This document shows, one piece after another, positions 50,404-61,209 of a stretch of DNA of 64,000 nt (positions are counted from its first letter, which is position 1; the number at the start of each line of letters is the position of its first letter). The DNA is from Brachypodium distachyon. Lineage: Eukaryota; Streptophyta; Magnoliopsida; Poales; Poaceae. Made by a program: the position numbers and the translations under genes. Where the stretch lies: assembly GCF_000005505.3 (NCBI RefSeq), contig NC_016131.3, positions 14,653,501 to 14,717,500 on the forward strand. The letters are read 5' to 3'. A model generated the notes under the pieces. It saw only the letters and a program-made list of their open reading frames with translations, was not told where the DNA came from and did no database searches.

Positions 50404-51216
50404 TGTAATCCGGTGATATGCATATGAGCATATATGCTGCCCTGTTTGTTTCAGATAATAATAAAATGAGAGGAGGTGTTCTTGGTGTCTACTTTGTTTT
50501 GTTTTTTTACTTGTGTCGTCGCTTAACAGAGAGTTATGTGGAATGGGGAAAAAGCCATCAACCTGAAATTCGGGGTATTTTTGCGTATACTACGAGAGCT
50601 AGCGCGATTGATGGAGACAGATGATAAGCAAATTAATTAAATTAATTTGGTTAGAACCTGATACAGCAGATGATGGCGTCGTTCCACACCATCAAAACCG
50701 AATCGCAAGCTTCCGTTAGAAAAACAACTTGGTGCGAGGCACCAGGACCAGGGAGATAGATGCAAGGGCAAAGTAAAGGAGCCATCACTTCCTTTGTCCT
50801 TGTATAATGGACAATTATCAGGGATCATCAAACAACCAGAACGAAACTGCTCACGTTTTAGTCCTAAATTAAGTGAACCAGCCGAGACCCGGTACCCGCT
50901 ATACTTGGTTTCTTTCTGTAAGACAGCGTCATTCTGATTTTCATGAAATCAAAAATAGGGTAGCCCGGTTTGAAAAAAGAGTAAATATTTCGTACGTCAG
51001 CTAGGCAGCACCGGCCGTATCTAAGCTTAGATTTTTCTAGTGCACTCGTGGGAAACGCTATGTCTGATTCTGACCCGTCGAGCAGCTACCTCCACTGAGC
51101 GACTGAGCCACACCCTCACCCTCTTAACTAACCTTACCAATCATTAGGAAGATGATTGAGCAGCCTTCCTTAAAATACCCATGGATTTGCCTACCTAGCT
51201 AAACTCAGTACCAAGG
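50404..51216. other. Intergenic region
   Basis: 3' flank of the small peptide gene, then AT-rich spacer and the SDR promoter region. No gene is recognised. Confidence 0.4.
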
Positions 51217-52306
51217 ATGTTTCGAGCAGCAGTGCGCTTCGTTCTCAGGTATATATCATCAAGCTCATTAGTAATGGGTTTTGTACTTAAACATCTTTAA
51301 ACTTCACTAGACTTGTGTGGGGGAAGCCGGTCGATCTATCGCCGTTGATGTTCTGGAGGAGCTGGGTTTAATCTCCCATTTGTTTGTTTGTTCTTGAGAG
51401 TGTAGCTCGGCGAAGAGTGGAGCCGCGGGAAGCTCGTCATCGTCCCGCCACCTCTCGGCATCCTCCTCGGACTCTCAAAGGCTGGCAGGGAAGGTGGCCG
51501 TGATCACCGGCGCCGCGAGCGGCATCGGCAAGGCCACGGCCGCCGAGTTCGTCCGCCACGGCGCCAAGGTCATCCTCGCCGACATCCAAGACTCCCTTGG
51601 CCACGCCGTCGCCACATCCCTCGGCGACCCGGACACCACCTTCTACACCCACTGCGACGTCACCGACGAGTCCCAAGTCTCCGCCGCCGTGGACCTGGCC
51701 GTGTCCAAGCACGGCAAGCTGGACATCATGTTCAACAACGCCGGCATCACGACGGGCGGCACCAGCGGCAGCAGCTACGCGGGGACGCGCATCGAGGCCA
51801 CTGACATGGCCGACTTCGACCGCGTCATGGCAGTCAACCTCCGCGGCGTGGCGGCCGGGATCAAGCACGCGGCGCGCACCATGGCTGATGCCGGTGGCTG
51901 CATCCTATGCACATCGAGCACTGCGGGCGCGCTGGGCGGGTCAGGCCCGTTCGCGTACAGCGTGTCCAAGGCGGCCGTGGCAGCCATGGTCCGTGCCGCG
52001 GCCGGCGAGCTGGCAATGCGCGGGGTCAGGGTGAACGCCATCTCGCCCTACGCCATCGCGACTCCCATGGGGGTTAAGTCCGTGAGGGACATGCTCCCAG
52101 GGATCGGCGATGAAGAGCTGAGGAAGGTGTTCGAGGAGGAGCTCAACGAGATGGCCGGTGGCGGTGTGGTGCTTCGCGCTCTGGACGTGGCCAGGGCGGC
52201 CGTCTTCCTCGCGTCCGATGAGGCTAGATATGTCTCGGGACATAACCTTGTCGTCGATGGCGGGTTCACTGTCGGAAAGCCGCTCAACATCGCTGCGGCA
52301 CGCTGA
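51217..52306 (+). CDS. Short-chain dehydrogenase/reductase (SDR110C / tasselseed2-like), probably mitochondrial
   Basis: Two exons: 51217-51248 (MFRAAVRFVL, ending in AG) and 51406-52306, joined in phase, give 310 residues. The N-terminus MFRAAVRFVLSSAKSGAAG, rich in Arg and Ser and without acids, looks like a mitochondrial presequence. The SDR core starts at RLAGKVAVITGAASGIG with the NAD-binding TGxxxGIG, then LADIQ (an acid at the end of beta-2, favouring NAD(H)), CDVTDES, NNAG, the catalytic Ser in CTSSTAG and YSVSK (Tyr and Lys). The C-terminus has ARYVSGHNLVVDGGFTVGK. Relatives include tasselseed-2 and xanthoxin-dehydrogenase-like SDRs that oxidise terpenoid or steroid alcohols. The substrate cannot be told from sequence. 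All catalytic residues are present. Confidence 0.9.
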
Positions 52307-52513
52307 GCAGAAACGAAGACAATGACAAAGCCAATCCAATTTGCCGCGACAGGACTGATAAAATGCCCATTCGTTCTTGCCCAAAACAGTCAAATAGACC
52401 TACTTGTACAAGATCGATACACGTCGTTTAATAATTGCATCAAGCAAAGAAACTAATGAGGTGGATGATTGAGAGTAAATCATCTTCGAATGTCTCAATT
52501 ATTTGCAGAATTG
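52307..52513. other. Convergent 3' ends
   Basis: About 200 bp between the stop codons of the SDR gene (+) and the small organellar-type gene (-). It must hold both 3' UTRs, which may overlap. Confidence 0.5.
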
Positions 52514-53767
52514 TCAGGCAATTCTTTGCAGAATGGCCTGAACATGACCATAGCCATCATCTATATCAGGGCCAGTCCAGTAGCCAGAGATAGTAATAAT
52601 CTGCGCACCTGGAACAGCATCGATACAATGCCTCGTGGTCAAATCGTTGTGAGCACTTGAAACATCTGCAGGTCTGCTTGAGATAGATGCTTCTGCAGAA
52701 GAACCTGAACATCTGGAGCTAACAAGGTTCCTGAACCTGCGGGACTCTGCAGTTGGAGTAGAGTTTTTTTACATGTCAGACAAATGCGGTGAAATGAGAG
52801 GACGTAGAAGTATAACCATACTCATGCCATTGACATTCTTGTAAATTGTAATGAATGTAGTACTTACCAAATAAAGGTAGCCTCCGGTGAAGCTGATTCA
52901 TAGAATTAAATCGATGAGGCCGTCCCTGTGAACACAGAAGACGTTTGAGAAGTTTAAGATTCAGATGTTAGAGATCACCATGATGTGGATGATTGAGTAA
53001 TTAGTTGCAGGAGATATCTCAGCCTCCCATACAGTGTGATACAGATGAATGAAATGAACACAAATATAAAATTGACTCTGTATGGTGTGTGCATCTGGTA
53101 GCAATTGCAATTGGGGGAAAGAGAAATAATTGGGGAACAGAGGCTTCCAATACAAACAAGTAGTGATACAGTGAAGTTGTATTTCACTAGTTATTCCATA
53201 GGCACCATTTATATGATTGATGAGTGTGTTACTGAGACATATTTGAGTTCAGAGGATGTGTCGGCATTGGAGGATGAGAAGTCTAATCCAAGCTATTTCA
53301 TGTTGGACTCAGACCGATTCCAAGGAGTCGATTCAACAAGTTACCCGCGCTCCCCAGCCGGAAGTCTAATCCGATGAATCGGCGGTGGGTTAATTTTGTT
53401 TGTTTTCGAGTTTAAACTGAACCACACTCATTCCAGTTTCAACAGCAAACAAGGGAGGAACACATCTTCCTCCAGTCAAAGGGCATCCAATCCATGGATT
53501 CATTCCAGTAAACCAAAATTTGACAAACATGTCCTGAAATATGCAACTACAAATATTAGTCCCACCCTCTGCTATGAATTTCAATTCGAAATTGCACCAT
53601 GCTCTTGGCGCCCACAACGTATTCGACGAATTGCTTGTTCCACGATAAACAGGTACGAGAGAGCGAGCTGCTGCTGGCATTCGTACCTTTGCGGCGGCGG
53701 CGGTAGCGCTCCGGCGAGAATACGGGAGGATGGCGGCGGCAGCGGAAGGCTGCAGCCCGCACGCCAT
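52514..53767 (-). CDS. Small three-exon protein with organelle-type N-terminus, unknown function
   Basis: Minus-strand exons 53687-53767 (ATG 53767), 52868-52925 and 52514-52746 (TGA), with GT-AG junctions in matching phases, give 123 residues. The N-terminus MACGLQPSAAAAILPYSRRS, followed by ATAAAAK, is rich in Ala, Ser and Arg and fits a plastid or mitochondrial transit peptide. The middle (FNSMNQLHRRLPLFESRRF, then a Ser-rich stretch) is basic. The C-terminal part, CIDAVPGAQIITISGYWTGP followed by DIDDGYGHVQAILQRIA, looks like a folded domain, but I cannot name the family. A TATAAAAG box 46 bp upstream supports the chosen start over an earlier ATG at 53798. The first intron contains a second open stretch (53390-53523) that could be an alternative 3' exon. 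Confidence 0.68.
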
Positions 53768-53812
53768 GACCGGGAGCCCGAAGAAGGGTTTGCGCCAAGA
53801 GCGAACGAGGAA

Positions 53813-53822
53813 CTTTTATAAG
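53813..53822. promoter_or_regulatory. Shared TATA region between divergent genes
   Basis: The sequence CTTTTATAAG reads TATAAAAG on the minus strand (46 bp upstream of the small organellar-type gene) and TTATAAG on the plus strand (55 bp upstream of the PPR gene). Only 109 bp separate the two start codons. Confidence 0.55.
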
Positions 53823-53876
53823 ACTGCGCAGTTTAGTTCAGTACCTTCGGGGACTTGGTGCCGTCTAGTCATCTAG

Positions 53877-56096
53877 ATGCCGCCGCTGCCGCAGATTCCT
53901 CTCCACGCGCGTGCCCCGCTCTCCTCCACTGCCGCTCACCACCTGCTCGACAGAATCCCGCGCCCAACAAGCACCTTGCCTCTTCTCGCCTCCTCCCCCG
54001 CCGCGTTCACGGCAGCCGTCCCGTCGTCCGTCCCGGCCAACCTCCCGGCGCTCCACGGTCTCGCCATTGCCTCCGGCCTCGACGCCTTCTCCTTCGTGAC
54101 CAACTCCCTCGCCGCGCGCTACGCCAAGTCCGCCTCGTCGTTCCCGTCGGCGGCCAAGGTTTTCCACACGGCCCGGGCGCGGGATGTCAGCTCCTACAAC
54201 ACCATCCTCTCCGCGCTCCCGGACCGCGGCGAGGCGCTCGCGTTCGCGGCATGGATGCTCCGGTCCGGCGACGTGCGGCCCGACGCCGTCACGCTCACCG
54301 TCGCGCTGTCGCTCGCGGCCAGCCGCGGGGAGGCCGACGGGGTTTGGATCGTGCGGCAGCTCCACGCGCTGGCGTCGCGGTCCGGGCTCGTCGCCGACGT
54401 GTTCGTCGGCAACGCGCTCGTCACGGCCTACTCCCGGGGAGCGCTCCTCGGCGCCGCCAGGAGGGTGTTCGACGAAATGCCGGCGAGGGACCTCGTGTCC
54501 TGGAACGCGATGATCTGCGGGCTCGCGCAAGACGGCGACTGCCCGACGGAAGTGATTCTTGTGTTCCTTCGGTTGCTGAAGGATGGCGGCGCTGCTGTCC
54601 GGCCTGACCGGATATCCGTCTGCAGCGTGATCCCGGCTTGCGGCAGCGAGGGGAAGATCGAGCTCGGCCGGCAGGTTCACAGCTTCACGGTGAAGCTCGG
54701 CGTTGAGGGCAAGGTCTCCATCGGCAATGTGCTCGTCGCGATGTACTACAAGTCCGGCGCCGCTGGGTGCGCCAGGAAGCTCCTGAAGTCCATGGACGAG
54801 CGCGACGTCATCTCGTGGACCACGGCCATTTCGATGGACGGGGAAGAAGACGCCATCGAGCTGTTCAATGGCATGAGGCAAGACGGCGTGCCGCCGAACG
54901 AGGTCACCTTCGTGGCGCTGATGTCGGCATTGGCGGCAGGCTGCCCAGCGAGGTACGGGCAGATGATCCACACTGTGTGCCTCAAGACCGGCGTGTCAGA
55001 CGAGGCGGCCGCGGCGAACAGCCTCATCACCATGTACGCCAAGCTGCGGCGCATGGACGACGCCCGAACGGTGTTCGATCGCATGCCTCGGCCGGAGATC
55101 ATCGCTTGGAATGCTCTGATCTCTGGCTACGCACAGAATGAGCTATGCAACGAAGCTCTCCAGGTCTTCTCGTGCATGGTCAGGTGCTTGAGACCCAACG
55201 AGACAACATTTGCAAGCGTGCTCAGCGCGGTCACCGCCGTAGAGACAGTCTCCATGGCTTACGGCGAGATGTACCACTGCCAGAGTCTGAAGCTTGGGCT
55301 TAAGGTCAGCGAGTACGTCTCTGGCGCTCTCATCGACATGTACGCGAAGCGTGGCAGCTTGGAGGAGTCCCGGAAGGCGTTCGATGTGACAGTCCACCGG
55401 AGCCTCATTGCCTGGACAGCGATCATCTCTGCTCACGCAAAGCACGGGAACTATGACACCGTCATGAACCTCTTCGACGACATGGTGTGCTCCGGTGTTG
55501 CTCCGGACGGCGTCGTGCTGCTATCTGTCCTCACAGCCTGCCGCCACAGCGGGGCGGTCAACACGGGGCGTGAGATCTTCGACTCGATGCCTGCCGAGCA
55601 CCACGTCGAGCCGTGGCCAGAACATTACGCGTGCGTCATCGACATGTTAGGTCGGGCAGGCCGGCTGGAGGAAGCCGAGGAGCTCATGCTACAGATGCCG
55701 ACCGGGCCGAGCGTCTCGGCTCTGCAGAGCTTGCTGGGAGCCTGCCGCATCCATGGCAACACGAGCATCGCCGAGAGGGTCGCCGGCATCCTGACAGAGA
55801 CTGAGCCGACGGAGTCCGGCGCATACGTGTTGCTGTCCAACATCTACGCCGAGAAGGGGGACTGGGGAGGCGTGGCAAAGGTGAGAAGGGAGATGAGGGA
55901 GAAGGGCGTGAGGAAGGAGATTGGGTTCAGCTGGGTGGACTTCGGTGCTGGCGAGTCCCTGCATTTGCACAAGTTTTCGTCAGATGATACGACGCATCCG
56001 TGCACGGAAGAGATATACAGAGTGGCCGAGGGGTTAGGCTTGGAGACGAAACTACTGAAGAACTGTTTGCACATGGAAATGGAGAGCATTTTCTGA
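53877..56096 (+). CDS. Pentatricopeptide repeat protein, PLS class with E/E+ domain
   Basis: Intronless, 739 residues. The N-terminus (MPPLPQIPLHARAPLSSTAA, about 40-50 residues, Arg/Ser/Pro-rich) fits an organelle presequence. PLS-type repeats span about 60-640: FVTNSLAARYAKSASSFPSA, RDVSSYNTILSALPDR, VFVGNALVTAYSRGALLGAA, RDLVSWNAMICGLAQDGD, VSIGNVLVAMYYKSG, NSLITMYAKLRRMDDARTVF, EIIAWNALISGYAQNELCNE, YVSGALIDMYAKRGSLEES. They are followed by HYACVIDMLGRAGRLEEAEE and an E/E+ region ending in SGAYVLLSNIYAEKGDWGGV, GFSWVDFGAGESLHLHKF and the C-terminus. There is no DYW deaminase domain, so it should rely on a partner enzyme. Such proteins specify C-to-U editing sites in mitochondrial or plastid RNA. 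It resembles mitochondrial PLS-E+ editing factors; the target is unknown. Confidence 0.93.
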   Translation: MPPLPQIPLHARAPLSSTAAHHLLDRIPRPTSTLPLLASSPAAFTAAVPSSVPANLPALHGLAIASGLDAFSFVTNSLAARYAKSASSFPSAAKVFHTARARDVSSYNTILSALPDRGEALAFAAWMLRSGDVRPDAVTLTVALSLAASRGEADGVWIVRQLHALASRSGLVADVFVGNALVTAYSRGALLGAARRVFDEMPARDLVSWNAMICGLAQDGDCPTEVILVFLRLLKDGGAAVRPDRISVCSVIPACGSEGKIELGRQVHSFTVKLGVEGKVSIGNVLVAMYYKSGAAGCARKLLKSMDERDVISWTTAISMDGEEDAIELFNGMRQDGVPPNEVTFVALMSALAAGCPARYGQMIHTVCLKTGVSDEAAAANSLITMYAKLRRMDDARTVFDRMPRPEIIAWNALISGYAQNELCNEALQVFSCMVRCLRPNETTFASVLSAVTAVETVSMAYGEMYHCQSLKLGLKVSEYVSGALIDMYAKRGSLEESRKAFDVTVHRSLIAWTAIISAHAKHGNYDTVMNLFDDMVCSGVAPDGVVLLSVLTACRHSGAVNTGREIFDSMPAEHHVEPWPEHYACVIDMLGRAGRLEEAEELMLQMPTGPSVSALQSLLGACRIHGNTSIAERVAGILTETEPTESGAYVLLSNIYAEKGDWGGVAKVRREMREKGVRKEIGFSWVDFGAGESLHLHKFSSDDTTHPCTEEIYRVAEGLGLETKLLKNCLHMEMESIF

Positions 56097-56225
56097 TGTC
56101 TCAAACTCTTAATTTCGTTTAGGGTTTAGAGATTAATTGTGTATTCTCCAAAACGTTTTCGTTCAAGATTAGCTCTAGATTATCTTACGCAGCACTGAAT
56201 GTGTAAAACTGGCAAAATGTATGTA

Positions 56226-56663
56226 CTCCCTTCGACTGGAATTACATGTCGAAATATTACATGTACTAGCTTTGGTACTAGCTTTGTGTCTGTGCTTTGC
56301 TACGGAACCATCAAGAAAAAGAAAATTTACAACTGAAAAACAACATTATAGCCAGCTTATGAACCAATGTCATAAAGTCTGATTATAGGCTTTACTGAAT
56401 TTGAAATCTGAACCCAAACTTATAAAGATTGGAGAGAAAAGACAGTAGTAAATACTATGTAAGGAAGGATTATGAGATGAAATTTTAACTCATGAACTTG
56501 TACAATCTAGTAGTTGTCAGGGGTGACGAGAAAAGGATTTAGAAAAAAATGAATTGACGACCACCAACTCCAAACTTTATAAATAGGAAAGATCTAGACA
56601 CTTTTTAAACATAACATTCATATTTTTGAGCAAATTTAAGACAGTAACATGGGTCGGAGGGAG
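56226..56663. mobile_element. Stowaway MITE split by about 320 bp, in the VIPP1 promoter
   Basis: The left part (CTCCCTTCGACTGGAATTAC...CATGTA, 56226-56266) and right part (TCTAGACACTTTTTAAACAT...GGTCGGAGGGAG, about 56593-56663) are the two halves of one Stowaway element. The AT-rich sequence between them has no counterpart in other copies. The right end is 193 bp upstream of the VIPP1 start codon. Confidence 0.6.
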
Positions 56664-56855
56664 CGTGACATCCACGGCATCCTGTGTCGCTCTCGTATGC
56701 ACGAATCTTAAAGCTCCGTACCATCCGTTAAAAAAAATCGTGAGAAAGATAAGGTTTGGGCCAGCCCTACCACAAGCCTCCCCCACTCGCTGCCTTCCAT
56801 CGGCCCGAGCGCCGGCGTCGCCGCTCCTTCCACCCCCGTCGTCCCCTCGCCCCCA

Positions 56856-59800
56856 ATGCTCCTCTCGGTGCGCCGCCTCCCTGTCGCTCCTCCCCGCCCA
56901 TACGCCCGCCCGCACGCCTCCCCTGCGCCGCCCTACCTTCGGCTACGGCGACAACATGGTCCAGTGGCGATGGCGAGGAGGACGACGGCGTCAACGACAC
57001 CCGTGGTATGCCGGTCCTGTTGTTCTGTAGATCCCTCGCCTTTCGCGCGAATCAGGGGGGCTAATTCGAACCCCAATAGAATTCGATCGAGTTTCTTCTG
57101 ATTTAGAACGACCACGGCCAGGGCGAATTCTTAAATTTGAAACGAGATGTGTGATTTGTAGCTTAACTAATGCTAGAATCTACTTAGGTGAACGAGTAGC
57201 AGTGTGAGCTTCGCACCCCCCCCCCCTGCCCCCCAAAGAGTCATGTCATGTTTTACCTCTATAAATTTTGCGCTTGGTCAACTGATTCATGTGCATATCT
57301 AATTTCCATCTCATTGCTATTCACTCGGTAAGTGTGTGGCAGACGGTGCTGGCGCCGTGTAACGTGTCACATTTGTGCAAATTAAGCTCCACCATGATGA
57401 TCATGAATGAGGTTCTGTTAATTTAAATTGTGATGCCATGTGCTCAAAATATTTTGTGATGTACTTTTATTTTCACGAGTAGCTCAAATCATCTATGTTA
57501 TGATTGCATTGTATAGATAAACTCGCATATCTTCTCGGCCCCCCCGACGGCAAAACTCAGGCTCCGTCGCCAACCAAATGTCAAGAGATTTGTTGTACGG
57601 AGTAATCTCTTCGATAGACTGACTAGGGTTGCCAGGGTGAGTGACATCGTCTTAGTCATTATGTCACTATGCATTAGCAAAGTTTTGTGTTTATTGATAT
57701 GGGAGTTCGATCTCTTTGTTTGTCTAGTCCTATGCAAATGCAGTTTTGAGTTCATTTGAAGACCCTGAGAAGATCCTAGATCAAGCTGTTTTGGAGATGA
57801 ATGATGATTTAATAAAGATGCGGCAAGCCACTGCACAGGTTTGTTGTGATTATACTGAAATTTATCGCTGACAACATGCTCTTTATTCTTTTCAATAATT
57901 CTGTCTTAAACCTTTCTCAGTACATGCCCTTTACAGTGTTGATGCTTGTTGGTTAGCTGCTTCTTGTTTTACCAGATTCTTGTATTGTTTGTTGGGTTCA
58001 TTGTGTACATACGTAAAACGGAAATACAAACCTATTATTCATGATCTGTTGCATTCTACCTGCTAACTGGATTTTTGTTTTGGAAGGTCTTGGCATCTCA
58101 GAAGCGGCTTGAGAACAAGTACAAAGCTGCCGAACAAGCTGACGCGGATTGGTAATGTTATGATAACTGTAGGCTTACATTGAACCTTGTCATCTGTTAG
58201 CTTTACATTCGATGACATCTTCCTTGTAAATTTAGGTATCGAAGGGCTCAACTTGCTCTTCAAAAGGGTGACGAGGAACTTGCTCGTGAAGCCCTTAAAC
58301 GGCGTAAATCATATGCTGTAGGTATCATTCAGATTAGAGTTTTGGATGAAATGTCTGTCCGGTCACACCATTTAGCTAAGCCTAGGCTGTAACTTGCTAT
58401 TAGGAGCTCTAACTCTTTCTGATGCTGTGTAATGCATTATACCTTTGTGCCTTTTATTACCTTGGTTGGCAATAATATGTACTCAGCATATAGGTCATAT
58501 ATGTAACTTATGTTAAATCCATATGTTAAACTCCTGTTACAGTTTCTTATGTGTTTGTTTCTGTGCTTAGGACAATGCAAGCTCCTTAAAGGCCCAGCTT
58601 GATCAGCAGAAGAGTGTCGTTGAAAATCTTGTCTCAAATACCAAGGTGAGCTTGTTAGTTTAAGTTTCAACTGCTGGAATGCTCTCTTCCTTCTATGCAT
58701 TATACATGTCAATATAAATTTATGTCTTTCTGGAACCATGTGCCACACAGGGAACAACCTATTCATTTTTCTTGTGATTTGTTATGCATCTTTGTTAACA
58801 TGCAGATTATGTCATTCTGTAGCTTCTTGAGAGCAAGATAGCAGAGGCCAAGCAGAAAAAGGATACCTTAAAAGCCCGTGCTCAATCAGCCAAGTATGCA
58901 TATTTGTTTTGTTGATTATTTTGCCATCTGTTACTTTATAGCTTGTATGATCTGACAACTGACCTTTTTCTTCAGGACTGCAACAAAAGTGAGTGAAATG
59001 TTGGGGAATGTAAATACAAGTAGTGCCCTGTCAGCATTTGAGAAAATGGAGGAAAAAGGTGCTCTGTTCATTACTGATCTTCTCTGAGTAGTGTTATTTC
59101 TTTTGTTACTAAAGTATCCTGTTCCTATTGCGTAGTAGGTATGACACACTGATTTTGACTTAGGCCAGAGGGCCATACTAATTTGACAAGAATTTTGATT
59201 TTCATAACAAGAGATGACACTGATTTTATGCAATGCGCAATATCAACCAGTCATAAACCACGAGCAATGTAGTCGTTTGTGAACTACAGTGATTTTTGTA
59301 GTGTGAATATGCTTAATTTTATTGTTCCGTTGCAACGCACGGGCATTATTGTAGGTAGTGTAGTATTTTAGTGTATGTTACCTCTACTAGGCACACCGTT
59401 GCTTTGTATGGTATGTTACCTCTGATCAGTACTCCGTTGCTTATACAGTTAAAAGCAACGGAGTACCGATCAGAGGTAACATACAATAAAAAGCAACGGA
59501 GTTCCTATCCGAGGTAACATAACATAAGGAGCAACGGTGTGCCTCGTAGAGGTAACATAGGATAAAAAGCAACACGCTTAGCACGTGTGAATGCAGCCCC
59601 GAATGGTAGAAGTAGTACCCGAGTGTGAACGGAGCCCGGAATGGTGCATGCCCTCGCTCGGCGTTTCAGCTCTCGAGGAGTACGTTTTAACACGAGATGG
59701 AGGGAGGGTACATAAATACTCCTATAAGCTCACCTAGTTTCTCACAGATCTACGCATATCAGAGAGAGAGGGAGATTGCGAGAAGGATGTACTGTGTCAC

Positions 59801-61209
59801 AGATCTACGCAATCTGCACTATCCATTGAACGAAGAAAGTTCCCAGCCTGCGACGGCCATGTGGCATCCCTAACACACACATGCTCTATATTGAGCACAG
59901 ATAACTTCAACTATTGGGAGATCAAGTAATGAAAGTACCATCAAGGTTTTAATATACCTAACTTGTTATGGTTAAGTTAAAGCGTCTTTAATACATAGCA
60001 TGGTACCAATAAGCTGCCATATAAAAGCAATCAAAAGGCACTAAATTAGTCAATCAATTAGATAGTGACCCAGTAGAGGCTTAAACCTCATAATGTTTTC
60101 AAATCAATATCAGTGGCGAATACTCAAATGCAGCAGGTAGTGGCTTGAACCAGGTACTGGTAAAAGAAATTGTGTTCCACTATGTATCATCAAAATACAT
60201 ACTTCCTCCGTCCAACAAAAGATGTCTCAAGTTTGTCAAAATTTGAATGTATCTAGACATGACTTAGTGTATAGATGCATTCAAATTTGGTCAAAGTTGA
60301 GACATCCTTTGTTGGACGGAGTGAGTATTTAAATTTCTAGCGGTGGAAAGCTTGGCTACTTGTATAAAGCCTGATTACTTAAACATAATTTGGTGTTCTA
60401 AACTTTTTATAATGAAGAACTTGATTGTTGCATGGTTGGGATACGATCTTGGCAAATTAAGTTTTCAGTTCATCTAATTGCTTGTATATACCTAAGGACT
60501 AAGGTTATGTGTCTTCTATTACTTGAGAAATGACTTGTGCTACTATCCCTTCTTGCTGATTGTTCATCAGCAATCAGTGATGTCTGGTGAAAAATCATTT
60601 GAACATTCGATTCTTACAAATAGTTATGTTTTTGTGTTCTCAGTAATGACAATGGAGTCCCAAGCTGAGGCACTTGGTCAGTTAGGAGCTGATGATCTAG
60701 AAGGAAAGGTAAAATTGAACATTGTATACTGATTCCTAAGATACTCCTTGTGGTAATGAGATCTGATTATCAGTACTTATCTGTGCGCAGTTTGCAATGC
60801 TTGAGACTACATCAGTTGACGATGATCTTGCACAACTGAGAAAAGAACTGTCCGGGAGCTCTTTGGTATGTGTTGTTTTCTGGACTTACACTATTAACGA
60901 TTCTCAGGTTAAAGGTCTTTATATTTTAGATTTTCACTCTCTCCTGTTGGCATATGCACTTAGATGACAAAATGTGATGGTAATTGTAGAACAGAATATG
61001 CAAAATTGGATCATAATTTGTCCAGGCAACTAAAAATACAAAAGGAGCATGCTCTGTCTTGTTGATTCCATTAATTTCATTCATTCCAGACTACACAACT
61101 AATTTCATGTCGCCTACAGAAGGGCGAACTTCCTCCAGGTAGGCCGCTCCGAGACACAGAGATCGAGAACGAGCTAAATGAACTCCGGAAGAAGGCCAAA
61201 GAGTATTAG
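56856..61209 (+). CDS. VIPP1: VIPP1 / IM30, vesicle-inducing protein in plastids (PspA/IM30 family)
   Basis: Eleven exons: 56856-57005, 57517-57636, 57728-57838, 58087-58151, 58236-58317, 58571-58645, 58823-58893, 58976-59058, 60644-60708, 60791-60865, 61120-61209. All junctions are GT-AG and in phase, giving 328 residues. Exon 1 ([20 protein letters not shown]...) supplies an Arg/Pro/Ala-rich chloroplast transit peptide. The mature part starts near [20 protein letters not shown], the amphipathic helix that binds membranes. Coiled-coil PspA helices follow ([60 protein letters not shown]). The plant-type C-terminal helix ends [19 protein letters not shown]1 forms ESCRT-III-like rings and rods that build and protect thylakoid membranes. 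The linker before the last helix is short. The acceptor of exon 2 (ATAG at 57516) was chosen because it alone keeps phase. Confidence 0.93.
59280..59580. repeat. Nested inverted-repeat (hairpin) element in VIPP1 intron 8
   Basis: GTATGTTACCTCT...CCGTTGCTT units on the left (from about 59373 and 59409) are matched by inverse AAGCAACGG...AGAGGTAAC units on the right (to about 59495 and 59572). Two units face about three. The segment starts near CCGTTGCAACGCACGGGC, a terminus common in grass DNA transposons. Confidence 0.7.
60202..60325. mobile_element. Stowaway MITE in VIPP1 intron 8
   Basis: 124 bp from CTTCCTCCGTCCAACAAAAG to the inverse end GTTGGACGGAGTGAG, flanked by TA (60200-60201, 60326-60327). 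Closely related to the copy at 25221. Confidence 0.92.

Noticed and set aside
53865..54971. 368-residue minus-strand open frame opposite the PLS-class PPR gene
   Set aside because: Arg/His/Gly-rich shadow of a GC-rich coding strand. The plus frame shows clear PPR motifs.
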